64,000 nucleotides of DNA from positions 124,001 through 188,000 of the forward strand of contig NZ_JABAIT010000002.1 in the NCBI RefSeq assembly GCF_012843265.1, read 5' to 3'. This DNA comes from Bacillus sp. DNRA2 (GTDB lineage: Bacteria > Bacillota > Bacilli > Bacillales > Cytobacillaceae). This document shows positions 51,853 to 61,538 of this stretch, piece by piece. A program made the translations under genes and the position numbers. The first letter of the stretch is position 1; each line of letters begins with the position of its first letter. The notes under the pieces were generated by a model. The model was given only the letters and a program-made list of their open reading frames with translations, was not told the DNA's origin and made no database searches.

Positions 51853-51923
51853 TTTATTATTTGCACTTTTGGATTCACTTTTACGTACATTGTTGATAAA
51901 TAAGTTCTAAGGGGAAATGTGCT

Positions 51924-52262
51924 TTGTATTACTATTATCATCCATATTTGAACCACTTCAATAACGGTTACAGTCACCACCGTCCTGGATTCAGGGTCAC
52001 CTCTTTTTCTAAAGAAGAAGCAGCAGCTATTGCCTTACTTTTAGGAATTGATTTTACAAAAAGCAAGTTTGATTTAAACGAATTTTGGATGGGGGTAAAT
52101 ACAGAGCTTGAACACGGGAAAATATCCAGCCAAACGAATGTTACAAGCGACGATCCTATTAAAACAGGGAAAATTGCACTGGCTCATCTTAACGAGTTTC
52201 CTGATTATTACAAGCGATTAAAGAAACTAGAGGAAGAAGCAAAAGCCTACTGGAACAAATGA
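51924..52262 (+). CDS. DUF5661-like protein
   Basis: A 112-residue soluble protein. After a Tyr/His/Asn-rich start (MYYYYHPYLNHFNNGYSHHRPGF) comes a helical domain: FSKEEAAAIALLLGIDFTKSKFDLNEFWMGVNTELEHG, NVTSDDPIKTGKIALAHLNEFPDYYKRLKKLEEEA, ending AYWNK. This core matches the DUF5661 pattern as I remember it, a family of unknown function. Starts at TTG after AAGGGG. The His- and Tyr-rich lead resembles some spore-associated or metal-binding proteins, but nothing more can be said. Single gene. Confidence 0.6.
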   Translation: MYYYYHPYLNHFNNGYSHHRPGFRVTSFSKEEAAAIALLLGIDFTKSKFDLNEFWMGVNTELEHGKISSQTNVTSDDPIKTGKIALAHLNEFPDYYKRLKKLEEEAKAYWNK

Positions 52263-52283
52263 CTTTTTGGATATAGCCTGGTA

Positions 52284-53219
52284 TTAATTCGTACTTCTTT
52301 TACGAGGGAGATGAATGTTAAGGATAAACCATTGATCATTCAACTCTGCGTTCATTTCCCCGTTCATCTTTTCAACTAACTTTTTGGACAGGTACAGTCC
52401 TAACCCGCTTGCCTCAGGGTTTGAACGACTAGTATCTTCTGTATAAAATCGCATAAAAACCTTCTCCACTGCGACTTTACTATCCGATTTGATGTCATTC
52501 TTAACTATAAAGATTAAATGATTCTCTTCTTTCCTAAAGCTAATCACTGCTTTACTTTTTGCATAACGAAGAATATTTTGGACAATATTTTGGAGCACGC
52601 GCGTTAGCATTAATTTGTCAGCATTAATTTGACTGTCTGCGATTTCTTCGGGAAATTGAAGTTCAATTTTCTTTTCTTCCAATTGTTCATAAAAGGCCAA
52701 GAAGATTTCCTCAACTAAATTGGATAGCGACAGTGAAGCAATTTCCATTTCTTTTTGATTCGTTTCAATGCGAGCCAAATCATAAAAATGGTCAGTCATC
52801 TCAATTAACCGTTTAACAGAGTGCTCGATAATTCCAAGATAATGCAATCGCTTTTGTTCATCCGAAGTCGCATGCAAGAGTTGTACATAGCCATTAATGG
52901 ACGTAAGTGGTGTCCGTAAATCATGAGAAAGCCCAGCAATGGACAGCTTTACATTCTCTTCCATCTGTTTCGCTTGGCGATTTTTTCCTTCAAAAGAATC
53001 AATCATTTGGTTTAGTTCATCGACCAGTTCCATTAATGACTTGATGCGAAAATCAAGAAATAATCTGCTACCAAAACTGGAGCGAGCTGGAATTCCTCTA
53101 ACCTCTAATGTCAACTTCCGGATTTCCCGCTTTAAAAAATAAATATAAACAAGAAGCGCCAATGCTAGTAAAATAAAAATCCAACCCCACATCACATTCA
53201 CGCTCCCGTCATTCATCAA
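52284..53219 (-). CDS. sensor histidine kinase of the ABC-linked module
   Basis: A 311-residue kinase. Only one membrane helix is visible (about residues 12-29), with no extracytoplasmic sensory domain; then a short linker, the HisKA domain with the phosphorylated His99 in GLSHDLRTPLTSI, and the ATPase domain with N box LQNIVQNILRYAKSK and G box ASGLGLYLSKKLVEKM. Its start overlaps the response regulator gene by 11 bases; a later ATG near residue 10 with GGGAG upstream is also possible. The lack of a sensor domain suggests that the ABC transporter in the same operon does the sensing, as in bacitracin modules (inference). Confidence 0.85.
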   Translation of the reverse strand: MMNDGSVNVMWGWIFILLALALLVYIYFLKREIRKLTLEVRGIPARSSFGSRLFLDFRIKSLMELVDELNQMIDSFEGKNRQAKQMEENVKLSIAGLSHDLRTPLTSINGYVQLLHATSDEQKRLHYLGIIEHSVKRLIEMTDHFYDLARIETNQKEMEIASLSLSNLVEEIFLAFYEQLEEKKIELQFPEEIADSQINADKLMLTRVLQNIVQNILRYAKSKAVISFRKEENHLIFIVKNDIKSDSKVAVEKVFMRFYTEDTSRSNPEASGLGLYLSKKLVEKMNGEMNAELNDQWFILNIHLPRKRSTN

Positions 53220-53883
53220 ATTTAAAGCCTATGCCCCAAATCGTTTTAATGTAGTTAGTCTCTTCAACGTTAAGCTTATTCCGTAAATTGCTGATATGCA
53301 TATTGATTGTCTTATCACCATCAAAATAAGGTTCATGCCAAACACTTTCATAAATATTGGCACGGCTGAATACCTTTTGTGGATTTTCTAAAAATAGTAA
53401 TAGGATTGCGAACTCACGCCCAGTAAGATGTAGAATTTGCTGATTAATGGTCACTTCACGGGTATCTAAATTAATTCTGATATTTTTATAATGAACTTCG
53501 TTTGGGGTACTAACAGACACCTTTGTTGCATGACGTAATTGAATCTGAATTCGCGCCAGTAATTCCTTTATATCAAAAGGTTTTATGATGTAGTCATCTG
53601 CTCCATTTGTTAAGAGCTCTAATTTCGAAATTTGGTCGTTCTTTGCTGAAATGACAATGACAGGTACGCTTGAGTTCTCCCGAAGTCCCTGAAGAAATTC
53701 TTCACCGTTCATGCCAGGCAACATCAAATCTAATAGGACCAAATCTATTTCGTTTTGCTGAAATAACAGTTTACCCTCAGTCCCGGAGTAGGCGCTGAGG
53801 GTTTGAAAATGATGTAAATCCAATGTTTCTTTGATTAATGAATGGATGGCCATATCGTCTTCAATGATTAATATCGTTGTCAT
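53209..53883 (-). CDS. response regulator, OmpR family
   Basis: A 224-residue regulator: receiver domain with acidic residues EDD at the start, phosphoacceptor Asp52 in LVLLDLMLPGMNG, the conserved Thr/Ser (VIVISAK) and Lys (YIIKPFD); then a winged-helix DNA-binding domain (HLTGREFAILLLFLENPQKVFSR, HISNLRNKL, IKTIWGIGFKFDE). It is partner to the histidine kinase downstream, which it overlaps. The likely target is its own operon. The start ATG has only a weak binding site (GTAGG). Confidence 0.88.
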   Translation of the reverse strand: MTTILIIEDDMAIHSLIKETLDLHHFQTLSAYSGTEGKLLFQQNEIDLVLLDLMLPGMNGEEFLQGLRENSSVPVIVISAKNDQISKLELLTNGADDYIIKPFDIKELLARIQIQLRHATKVSVSTPNEVHYKNIRINLDTREVTINQQILHLTGREFAILLLFLENPQKVFSRANIYESVWHEPYFDGDKTINMHISNLRNKLNVEETNYIKTIWGIGFKFDE

Positions 53884-53893
53884 CTAAATCGAC

Positions 53894-54673
53894 CTACTTT
53901 ATATCTGTTCTTTTGAATAAAAGAATTCCTACAATTGATGATATCACGATTGTAATAAGACTAACCAACACCATCTGAGGATATTTTGCGATATGTGCTG
54001 GATTGGCAAAATCATAGTAAAATAAAAACGTTTCCGTAAACCAGTTCGTGACATATTTAAAGTGGTCAGTGTGTTGGAATACCCCGGCACCAAAGCCTGT
54101 CCCAATCGTATAAATAAAACTCCAAACAAGTCCAATACTACTATTTTTTGCAAGAAAGCTAATCATAATGAAAATCGATATATTGGCTAAAATTAATATA
54201 TACAGTGTACCAAACGATTTCACCGCAAACCAAAAGTAATCGTTAATTTTGGCAACTTCACCAAAGCCAAATACCGCTGAGAAGCTTATCATACCAATCA
54301 TGGTCATCAAAATTATCCCTACAAGTGCCAAAAGGGCAGCTGTCACCCACTTTGACAAATAGAAATGCGTACGGCTACGTCCTAATGACAACGCATTTCG
54401 AATCGTTCCATTTTGAAATTCTTCCCCAATAAAGAAACTAATAAAAGCACTGACGACGAGTAAAATCGTTAATGAATTTTTCTCCATCATGAGAATTCCG
54501 CTCGCACCATTAATGACTGTATCTACGCTCTGGACAAGTTTCACACCATAATGCACGCTAATTTTACTGTTCACAGCTTGGTAGATAGGTAGCAAGGCTA
54601 AAATTGCCAGAACAATCCACAATTTTTTACTATGAAATAATTTTATTCTTTCCGCGGTTAATAGATTAAGCAT
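53894..54673 (-). CDS. ABC-2 type permease of the sensor-linked transporter
   Basis: A 259-residue membrane protein with six helices, of the kind found in bacitracin and lantibiotic immunity transporters (BcrB-like): LLTAERIKLFHSKKLWIVLAILALLPIY start, FLIGEEFQNGTIRNALSLGRSRTHFYLSK inside loop that contacts the ATPase, and the C-terminal VSLITIVISSIVGILLFKRTDI. Its start overlaps the end of the ATPase gene by eight bases and it precedes the response regulator by 11, so all four genes form one operon. Substrate unknown. Confidence 0.82.
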   Translation of the reverse strand: MLNLLTAERIKLFHSKKLWIVLAILALLPIYQAVNSKISVHYGVKLVQSVDTVINGASGILMMEKNSLTILLVVSAFISFFIGEEFQNGTIRNALSLGRSRTHFYLSKWVTAALLALVGIILMTMIGMISFSAVFGFGEVAKINDYFWFAVKSFGTLYILILANISIFIMISFLAKNSSIGLVWSFIYTIGTGFGAGVFQHTDHFKYVTNWFTETFLFYYDFANPAHIAKYPQMVLVSLITIVISSIVGILLFKRTDIK

Positions 54674-55583
54674 GAGGTCTTCCTCCTGTTAATTGTAGGA
54701 AATATTCTTCGAGTTTTTGTCTTGTTGTGCCAATCCGCGAAACATTCACGTTTGCTAATACTAATGAACGGTTAATTTTGGCAACTTCATCTAATTGCTC
54801 GTAAATCTGTATATCAGTCCCATTGATAACTTCATAATCCTTGATCCCTAATTCGTCTAAAATAACCACTGCTTGTTGAACCTCTGTTGTTTCTAACTCG
54901 ATATATTGACGAGATACTCTTGCTAATTCCTCCCGTGAAAGTTCATTAATGAGTTTTCCATCATGTAAGATCCCGTAATGAGTGGCAATTTGGGAGAGTT
55001 CATCAAGCAAATGGCTTGAGAGCAAGACGGTGATGCCACGTTCTGCCACTAACCGGTGAATGATTTCACGCATTTCAACAATTCCAGAAGGATCAAGACC
55101 ATTTGTCGGCTCATCTAGGATCAGGAACTCAGGGTTTGTAATAAGGGTTGAGGCAATCGCTAAACGTTGACGCATCCCTAACGAGAAATTCTTCGCCTTC
55201 TTTTTCCCGGTGTTGGTCAGGTTCATCAAGCGAAGTAAATCATCAATCTCTCGTTCACTAACCCCACCGTTTGCCGCTTGTACCCGAAGATTCTCTCGAG
55301 CAGTTAGTTCAGGATAAAGCGCTGGTGTTTCAATAGATTGTCCCATTTTTCTTCGAGCCCGCTGCAAACCATTAACACCCGTTTCCCCGAACAGTTCAAT
55401 TTCTCCTTCATCAATTGAGATTAAGCCCATAACCGTGCGCATGAACGTTGATTTCCCCGCTCCGTTCTCGCCAATTAAGCCGTAAATCATCCCTCGCTTA
55501 ATTTCTATCGATACTTTATCAAGTGCTTTATGATTACCATATATTTTGGAAATATTGGTTGCTTTCAAAATCGTTTCCGGCAT
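54666..55583 (-). CDS. ABC transporter ATPase (BcrA-like)
   Basis: A 305-residue ATPase: Walker A GENGAGKST (38-46), a signature in the variant form FSLGMRQRL (about 137), Walker B FLILDEPTNGLDPSG, and the switch histidine in LLSSHLLDEL. The LSLGM-type signature and the extra 80-residue C-terminal domain are typical of bacitracin, lantibiotic and other drug-type ABC-2 exporters. It is the first gene of the ABC-permease-regulator-kinase operon. Resistance to a peptide antibiotic is the likely role, but the drug is unknown. Confidence 0.87.
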   Translation of the reverse strand: MPETILKATNISKIYGNHKALDKVSIEIKRGMIYGLIGENGAGKSTFMRTVMGLISIDEGEIELFGETGVNGLQRARRKMGQSIETPALYPELTARENLRVQAANGGVSEREIDDLLRLMNLTNTGKKKAKNFSLGMRQRLAIASTLITNPEFLILDEPTNGLDPSGIVEMREIIHRLVAERGITVLLSSHLLDELSQIATHYGILHDGKLINELSREELARVSRQYIELETTEVQQAVVILDELGIKDYEVINGTDIQIYEQLDEVAKINRSLVLANVNVSRIGTTRQKLEEYFLQLTGGRPHA

Positions 55584-55792
55584 GATCCTCTTCCTTTCAC
55601 TGTTGATAAATCTAGAATAAAGGGCAGATATAAATAATTAGACTAGGAAAGTGTAAAAAAAGTATAAAGAATTTTTTTGAACAATCGTCGTTAATGGGAT
55701 TAACGGAAGAAGCAGATTAGCTGAGCAGTCTAACATATAAAGAGGCGAATTGGGAAATTTAACATAAAGTAAATAATTTGGAGGTTTAACAT

Positions 55793-56401
55793 ATGGACTT
55801 TTCGTTTATTTGGCAGTCATTTTTGTTAATTTTGGCTGGAATCATTCTTTTAAGAATTGCTGGGCGAAAATCAATCTCGCAAATGACTCTTGCGCAAACA
55901 ATCGTGATGATTTCGATTGGAACCATCATCGTCCAACCCATTGTCGAAAAAAGTGTCACAAAGGCTATTATAGGTGCAGCCATTTTTGTCGTTGCCATAG
56001 TTATGATTGAATTTTTAGAGGTGAAATTCAATTTTTTCGAAAAATTTATTACGGGTAAATCGATTATTGTAATCGAAAATGGGAAGTTACATACTAAAAA
56101 TCTGCGGAAACTGCGGTTAACCGTTGACCAACTAGAAATGAGGATGCGAAATCAAGGAATATCAAAATTCAGTGATATCAAAATGGCGACGATAGAACCA
56201 AATGGACTTCTTGGTTATGAGCTAAATGATCAAGCGAAGCCATTAACTGCTGGCGAGTTTAAGCAATTTTTTGATTTATATTTTCCACAACTACAAGCGA
56301 TGGCACAGAATCCACCACAAACCACTTCTCAAGAAAACGGAAGTGTCTTTGCAGAATTAAAAGATCGTAAAAACCAAAATCATCCAGATTACTTGATGTA
56401 G
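55793..56401 (+). CDS. DUF421 (YetF-like) membrane protein
   Basis: A 202-residue protein with three membrane helices in the first 90 residues (SFIWQSFLLILAGIILLRIAGRKSISQMTLAQ is the hallmark: RxxGRKxxxQMTxxE-type loop), then a soluble domain of the DUF421 kind (GKSIIVIENGKLHTKNLRKLRLTVDQLEMRMRNQGI, DIKMATIEPNGLLGYEL). DUF421 proteins such as YetF and YdfS occur in spore-formers; related YetF forms with 2Duf have been tied to spore membrane structure and wet-heat resistance. The C-terminal tail after residue 165 is low complexity. Start ATG after GGAGG. Single gene. Confidence 0.85.
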   Translation: MDFSFIWQSFLLILAGIILLRIAGRKSISQMTLAQTIVMISIGTIIVQPIVEKSVTKAIIGAAIFVVAIVMIEFLEVKFNFFEKFITGKSIIVIENGKLHTKNLRKLRLTVDQLEMRMRNQGISKFSDIKMATIEPNGLLGYELNDQAKPLTAGEFKQFFDLYFPQLQAMAQNPPQTTSQENGSVFAELKDRKNQNHPDYLM

Positions 56402-56421
56402 CAGTGATCATAAAAAAATTA

Positions 56422-56443
56422 AGTGACGCCAAGCGACGTCACT
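56422..56443. terminator. terminator between DUF421 and DUF4256 genes
   Basis: AGTGACGCC-type arms with GCGACGTCACT, flanked by A and T runs on the two sides; convergent genes end at 56401 and 56456. Confidence 0.75.
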
Positions 56444-56455
56444 CTTTTATCAAAT

Positions 56456-57022
56456 TTATACCCTTAATGAGCCACGGAATCCTCTGGCTGCATAGTAAGA
56501 ATCAGCACCGTTGTGATACACAAACGTATGACCAAAGCGGAAATCGCAAAAAAGAGCACCACCGAGTTTTCTAATCGCAGACGGTGTGATGACCCAACTC
56601 GATGTTTTCATATCGAAATTCCCAAGCATCTGCAACTCTCTGTATTGTGCTTCTGTTAAAAGCTCAATGCCAATCGCAGCCGCCATATCCATCGCACTAT
56701 TTTCAGGTTTATTTTTTTTCCTAGATTCCCATGCTTCGCGGTCGTAACACAAACTTCTGCGCCCGACAGGACTTTCTTGTGAACAATCATAAAAAAGATA
56801 CTCGTCCGCATTTTGATCATACCCCACAACATCAGGTTCACCGCCGGTTCTCTCCATTTCAGCGAGCGACCAGAGCTTTTCTTGATTAGCTTCAAGCTTC
56901 AGTTGAATTTTAGCCCACTCAATACCCTCATGGCGGTTCATATTTTTCTCAAACCGAGCTTTCAAAGTACTGAGTAATTCTTGAGATTGATCTAGTGACA
57001 ATTCTTTATTACTTTCTATCAT
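56456..57022 (-). CDS. DUF4256 family protein
   Basis: A 188-residue cytoplasmic protein matching DUF4256 along its whole length: LLSTLKARFEKNMNRHEGIEWAKI, the MERTGGEPDVVGYD segment, YLFYDCSQESPVGRRSLCYDREAWESRK, and the end AIRKLGGALFCDFRFGHTFVYHNGADSYYAARGFRG. The family's function is unknown. ATG after GAAGGAGG. Convergent with the DUF421 gene, sharing the terminator. Confidence 0.8.
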   Translation of the reverse strand: MIESNKELSLDQSQELLSTLKARFEKNMNRHEGIEWAKIQLKLEANQEKLWSLAEMERTGGEPDVVGYDQNADEYLFYDCSQESPVGRRSLCYDREAWESRKKNKPENSAMDMAAAIGIELLTEAQYRELQMLGNFDMKTSSWVITPSAIRKLGGALFCDFRFGHTFVYHNGADSYYAARGFRGSLRV

Positions 57023-57225
57023 GTTTGGTTCCTCCTTCTGTTACTACCTTTATCGGATAACTCTATATAAATATTTAGATATGATAATGATTCCACCTTT
57101 TAAAGTATATTATAACTGTTTTTTGTCAAATAAAGTCAATGATTCCGACCGATTTCGACACTTTTCGTCATTCAGGATGGTTGAAAAATGGTAAATTTGT
57201 ATACCATAGAATTAGAGGTGATATT

Positions 57226-57693
57226 ATGAAAGGGTCTAAACTCTTTTATTTAATGGTGTTAATTTTACCTTGGTTAACGATACCTTTGTTGGGAAACAGG
57301 ACGTTTAAAAGGTATGCTCCTGCTGCAGCATTTATTTGTGCCTTCACTAAAGTCATTGATATATATGGGGAAAAGAAAAAGTGGTGGAAATTCTATCGCG
57401 GAATTCCTCCATTTGATAGTATGAATTTTTTTAATCTAGGTCCTTATTTTGTTACAAGTCTATGGATACTAAAAATGACCTATGGCAAATTCACTATCTA
57501 TTTATTTTCTAATATTATTCTACATATTTGCTTTATCTTTCTTGGTGGGTTAAAGCTTGTTAAGCATTTTAAGTTTTTTACTTTAGTGAAATTAACGAAA
57601 TCGAAATACTTTGCCATTGATGTAACAAGAGCCTTGCTACTATATGGATTTCAATTTTTTTATGATTTATACACCAAAAAGAAATCAATGTAA
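57226..57693 (+). CDS. small multi-pass membrane protein, unknown
   Basis: A 155-residue protein with four or five hydrophobic helices and basic loops. It contains a KKKWWKFYRGIPPFDS segment that recalls the NNWWKTVYT segment of the 38174-39037 protein, although the rest is not clearly alike. The ATG at 57226 has AGAGGTG at normal spacing and starts a positively charged N-terminus (MKGSKLFYLM); a reading 29 residues longer lacks any binding site. Function unknown. Its terminator is shared with the convergent VOC gene. Confidence 0.6.
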   Translation: MKGSKLFYLMVLILPWLTIPLLGNRTFKRYAPAAAFICAFTKVIDIYGEKKKWWKFYRGIPPFDSMNFFNLGPYFVTSLWILKMTYGKFTIYLFSNIILHICFIFLGGLKLVKHFKFFTLVKLTKSKYFAIDVTRALLLYGFQFFYDLYTKKKSM

Positions 57694-57701
57694 ATACAAA
57701 A

Positions 57702-57727
57702 AATGCTCACCGAAAATGGTGAGCATT
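57702..57727. terminator. bidirectional terminator
   Basis: AATGCTCACC and GGTGAGCATT arms around GAAAAT, between convergent genes. Confidence 0.8.
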
Positions 57728-57746
57728 ATGCATGGTCAAACCAGTT

Positions 57747-58661
57747 TTACCCATTATAAGCTTTCTGTAACTCCGCAATATCAAATTTTTTCATTTGCAG
57801 AAATGCTCTAGTTACGCGCGCAAGCTGATCGGGTGTCCCGTTAGCCATCATCTTGTTCATTTCAGTCGGAACAATCTGCCACGATATGCCAAATTTGTCT
57901 TTAAGCCAACCGCATTGTTCCGCTTCAGGGACGTAAGAGAGCTTATCCCAAAAGTAATCAATCTCCTCTTGAGTGTTGCAGTTCACCACAAATGAGATCG
58001 CTTCATTAAAACCGAATTTATGCTCATGGGCGCTATCCATTGCTGAAAACCACTGATTTTCAATGCAAAAATCAGCAAACATAATCGTTCCTTCTTGATC
58101 AGGCTCCATACCCTTTGGGTACCTTGCGAAATGACCAAGCTTGGCGTTTTTAAATACCGATACATAAAAATTGATCGCCTCTTCTGCTTGACCGCACTTG
58201 TCACCGACAAACAAAAATGACGTCACAATTGGAGGTCGTTCTTCACCTTCGGGATTAGTCAGGATTAACTGCCAGGACAAACCAAACTTATCCTGAATCC
58301 AGCCATACCTTTTACTGAATGGATACTCATCCAGCGGCATTAACACGTTGCCACCTTCTGATAACTTGTTCCAAACCTCATCTAGTTTTTCTTTTGAATC
58401 TTTTTCCCGCGATGGATCAAAATTTACCATGAACGATATCGACGGATTCAGTTTGAAATGGGGCCCAGCACTGATGGCCATAAACTTCTGTCCCCAAACT
58501 TCAAAAGAGACGATATCAGAGTCACCAGAGGGGGTGTCATGGATGGTTGATACATTTGTAATTTTAGAGTCAGGGAAAATTGAAGTGTAAAATTCAGCTG
58601 CTTCTTTTGCATGTTTGTCATACCATAAATGTGGAACAAGGATTTGGTTTGTATTTGACAT
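57747..58661 (-). CDS. tandem VOC-fold protein (PhnB/3-dmu-9_3-mt type)
   Basis: A 304-residue protein made of two related VOC domains. Each begins with a His-x-WYDKHAKEAAEFYTSIFPDSKI or FLFVGDKCGQAEEAINFYVSVFKNAKL pattern and ends with FGLSWQLI or FGISWQIV. The family name comes from 3-demethylubiquinone 3-methyltransferase-like annotation but most members are metal-dependent dioxygenase- or glyoxalase-like proteins of unknown substrate, often linked to antibiotic resistance. The second domain carries HEHKFGFNEAISFVV. Start ATG after AAGGAGGAA. Monocistronic. Confidence 0.78.
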   Translation of the reverse strand: MSNTNQILVPHLWYDKHAKEAAEFYTSIFPDSKITNVSTIHDTPSGDSDIVSFEVWGQKFMAISAGPHFKLNPSISFMVNFDPSREKDSKEKLDEVWNKLSEGGNVLMPLDEYPFSKRYGWIQDKFGLSWQLILTNPEGEERPPIVTSFLFVGDKCGQAEEAINFYVSVFKNAKLGHFARYPKGMEPDQEGTIMFADFCIENQWFSAMDSAHEHKFGFNEAISFVVNCNTQEEIDYFWDKLSYVPEAEQCGWLKDKFGISWQIVPTEMNKMMANGTPDQLARVTRAFLQMKKFDIAELQKAYNG

Positions 58662-58726
58662 CGATTTTCCTCCTTAGTTTTGAGATGGATAATCTATCAT
58701 TCATTATAACCACAAAAATGTAAAAA

Positions 58727-58751
58727 CCGCACAAAGGGATACTTTGTGCGG
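58727..58751 (-). terminator. terminator after the transaldolase gene
   Basis: CCGCACAAAG and CTTTGTGCGG arms around GGATA (TATCC on the minus strand), then TTTTTAC on the minus strand. Confidence 0.8.
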
Positions 58752-58781
58752 CAACAAACATTTTTGAATCCAGCTTTACAA

Positions 58782-59456
58782 TTAGATGGTTACAGTTTTA
58801 GTTTTTTCCCAGTCTGCAACAAACTTTGCAATTCCTTGATCTGTTAGTGGATGCTTCGTAAGTTGCTCAATAACGGAAAATGGAATCGTTGCAATATGTG
58901 CTCCAGCCAAAGCGACTCGGGTAACATGGTCTGGGTGTCGGACAGAAGCGGCAATAATTTGCGAATCTAAATTGTGAATGCGGAATACTTCGGCAATCTT
59001 TTCAACTAACTGTACCCCATCTTCAGAAATATCATCTAATCTTCCTAAAAATGGAGAAACATAAGTCGCCCCAGCTCGAGCTGCTAACAGTGCTTGATTC
59101 ATAGTGAAGATTAACGTAACGTTGGTTTTAACACCTTTTTTAGTAAGATAGCGACAAGCCTCTAATCCTCCAAGAGTCATTGGAAGTTTGATCGTGATTT
59201 TTTCATCATTTCCATTAATTTTAATCAGCTCTTCTGCTTCTGCAATCATTTCTTCTGCTGTAACTGCATCTGGGCTGACTTCTGCTGAAACAGATTCACA
59301 ATCAGGTACTGCTTGGCAAATTTCTGCAATGCGATCCTCAAATTTGACCCCTTCTTTCACAACTAGAGAAGGATTCGTGGTTACCCCAGCTAGAACGCCG
59401 ATTTTATAAGCCTTTTTAATATCTTCAAGATTAGCTGTATCAATAAAAAACTTCAT
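58782..59456 (-). CDS. tal: transaldolase (small TalC/Fsa type)
   Basis: A 224-residue TIM-barrel aldolase of the non-oxidative pentose phosphate pathway. The Schiff-base lysine is in ITIKLPMT (about 87). In the related E. coli fructose-6-phosphate aldolase the key residues are Gln59 and Tyr131 (FAQVMAT and PYVNRID); here the aligned segments read SAEVSPD and PFLGRLD, giving Glu and Phe, the combination of true transaldolases. Hence transaldolase rather than fructose-6-phosphate aldolase. ATG at 59456 after GGAGGAA. It follows transketolase by 60 bases and the two are probably one transcript, exchanging C2 and C3 units. Confidence 0.85.
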   Translation of the reverse strand: MKFFIDTANLEDIKKAYKIGVLAGVTTNPSLVVKEGVKFEDRIAEICQAVPDCESVSAEVSPDAVTAEEMIAEAEELIKINGNDEKITIKLPMTLGGLEACRYLTKKGVKTNVTLIFTMNQALLAARAGATYVSPFLGRLDDISEDGVQLVEKIAEVFRIHNLDSQIIAASVRHPDHVTRVALAGAHIATIPFSVIEQLTKHPLTDQGIAKFVADWEKTKTVTI

Positions 59457-59516
59457 GTTTAATTCCTCCATTTTAGAAAGTTATCAATCTATTTATTTCA
59501 TATATTGTGCAAGTTT

Positions 59517-61538
59517 TTAGTTGTTTTGCGCGATGAGATGTTTACATTTCTCGACGATGTTTTCAACCGTAAATCCATACTCTTCAAAAAGTTTGTTTGC
59601 TGGAGCAGAGGCGCCAAAATGATCAATCGTAATTTTATCACCATGATCGCCAATGTATTCTCTCCATCCAAGTGAAGCACCTGCTTCGATGGCAAGACGC
59701 GTTTTTACTGTTTTAGGAAGGATGGATTCTTTATATTCCACAGATTGTTTCTCAAATCTGTCCCAGCTTGGCATACTAACTACTGAGACAAAAATGCCTT
59801 CTTCCTCTAGTTTCTGCTGCGCACGCATCGCAAGAGAAACTTCAGATCCCGTTGCCAGAAGCAAACCAGCTACTTCTCCTTTTGCTTGTGAAACAATGTA
59901 CGCGCCCTTTTTGACCATTTCATAAGCTTCGTTTTTATCTAAAGCTAAAGTAGGCAAATCCTGGCGGGTTAGCACTAATACTGTTGGAGTATCACTGCTT
60001 TCAAATGCGATGCGCCATGCAGCAGCTGTTTCAGTTGCATCAGCAGGACGAATAACAGACAAGCCCGGCATCGCGCGAAGGGATGCTAATTGCTCAATCG
60101 GTTCATGTGTTGGACCATCCTCACCGACAGCAATACTATCATGGGTAAATACATACGTAACGGGCAATTTCATGAGTGCCGCTAGACGAATCGCCGGACG
60201 TAAGTAATCGGAGAATACAAAGAATGTAGCACCAAACACTTTCACTCCACCATGAAGCGCCATCCCATTTAGAGCTGCTCCCATTGCGAACTCCCGTACT
60301 CCAAACCAAATATTACGGGAAGCATAGCTATCTAATCCGTAATTTTTTTCAAAAGTAAGCAGTGTTTTATTTGAACCAGCCAAGTCGGCCGAACCGCCGA
60401 TTAATTGTGGAATAGCCTTCGCCGCTGCATTTAGCGTTTTTCCAGAAGCCTCTCTCGTTGCGATTTTTTCGCCAGCTTGGAATTCAGGTAACTGAGCTTC
60501 CCACTGATCTGGAAGTTTGTTTGTAAAGACGCTTGCAAATTGACTCGCTAACTCTGGATATGCTTTTTGATAACTTGCAAACAGTTCATTCCATGCTTCT
60601 TCCTTTTGTTGCCCCAAGGCAGATAACTGTTTAAAATGCGTTACCACTTCCTCAGGTACAAAGAACGGTTCCTCATATTCCCATTGGTAGGATTCTTTTG
60701 TTAATCTTGTTTCTTCTGCTCCAAGCGGTGAACCATGTGATGCTGATTTACCGGCTTTATTAGGAGAACCAAATCCGATTGTGGTCTTAATTTCTATTAA
60801 ACTTGGACGCTCTAGATCTGCTTTTGCAGCTTGGATAGCAGCTTGAATCGCTTCAATATCGTTCCCATCTTCCACGCGGAGAACTTGCCAGCCGTATGCA
60901 GCAAATCGGTTTTCAACACTTTCTGAAAAAGAAAGATGTAAATCTCCATCTAAAGAAATATCATTTGAATCGTATAAAACAACTAGGCGTCCAAGCTTAA
61001 GGTGTCCTGCAAGTGAAGCTGCTTCTTGCGAAACACCCTCCATTAAATCTCCATCACCACATAAACTATATGTATAATGATCAACAATATTAAATCCTTC
61101 TTTATTATATGTTTCTGCCAAATGACGTTCTGCCATCGCCATACCAACAGCCATAGCCACACCTTGTCCAAGCGGTCCAGTTGTTGCTTCCACTCCAACA
61201 GTATGACCAAACTCTGGATGCCCAGGTGTTTTGCTACCCCATTGGCGGAAATTCTTCAAGTCGTCTATCGTCATACCATAATGAAACAAGTGTAACAAAC
61301 TATACAATAGCATCGAGCCGTGTCCTGCTGATAAAACAAAACGATCACGATTGAACCAGTTTGGATTTTCCGGATTGTGACTCATCTCTTTAGCCCACAA
61401 CGTATAGGCCATCGGGGCTGCCCCCATCGGCATACCTGGATGTCCGGATTTCGCTTTTTCGATTGCGTCAATTGACAATGTTCGAATCGTATGAATCGCT
61501 AATTGATCCATACTTGTAGGACTTAATACTGACTTCAT
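59517..61538 (-). CDS. tkt: transketolase
   Basis: A 673-residue thiamine-diphosphate enzyme transferring ketol groups in the pentose phosphate pathway. The cofactor motif is [33 protein letters not shown] (about 155-185), preceded by the substrate His of [15 protein letters not shown] and the [12 protein letters not shown] loop; the middle domain has the catalytic Glu in [21 protein letters not shown] and the His of [26 protein letters not shown]. Length and all domains are normal. Start ATG after AAGGAGAG. Downstream is transaldolase. Another, main transketolase gene may exist elsewhere; a paired location with araD suggests a pentose-catabolic role. Confidence 0.93.
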   Translation of the reverse strand: MKSVLSPTSMDQLAIHTIRTLSIDAIEKAKSGHPGMPMGAAPMAYTLWAKEMSHNPENPNWFNRDRFVLSAGHGSMLLYSLLHLFHYGMTIDDLKNFRQWGSKTPGHPEFGHTVGVEATTGPLGQGVAMAVGMAMAERHLAETYNKEGFNIVDHYTYSLCGDGDLMEGVSQEAASLAGHLKLGRLVVLYDSNDISLDGDLHLSFSESVENRFAAYGWQVLRVEDGNDIEAIQAAIQAAKADLERPSLIEIKTTIGFGSPNKAGKSASHGSPLGAEETRLTKESYQWEYEEPFFVPEEVVTHFKQLSALGQQKEEAWNELFASYQKAYPELASQFASVFTNKLPDQWEAQLPEFQAGEKIATREASGKTLNAAAKAIPQLIGGSADLAGSNKTLLTFEKNYGLDSYASRNIWFGVREFAMGAALNGMALHGGVKVFGATFFVFSDYLRPAIRLAALMKLPVTYVFTHDSIAVGEDGPTHEPIEQLASLRAMPGLSVIRPADATETAAAWRIAFESSDTPTVLVLTRQDLPTLALDKNEAYEMVKKGAYIVSQAKGEVAGLLLATGSEVSLAMRAQQKLEEEGIFVSVVSMPSWDRFEKQSVEYKESILPKTVKTRLAIEAGASLGWREYIGDHGDKITIDHFGASAPANKLFEEYGFTVENIVEKCKHLIAQNN

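Noticed and set aside
51846-51866. TGGCAC followed by TTTGCA as a sigma-54 promoter near the activator gene
   Set aside because: The GG and GC elements are 13 bases apart instead of the required 10, and the TGGCAC is part of a perfect hairpin arm.
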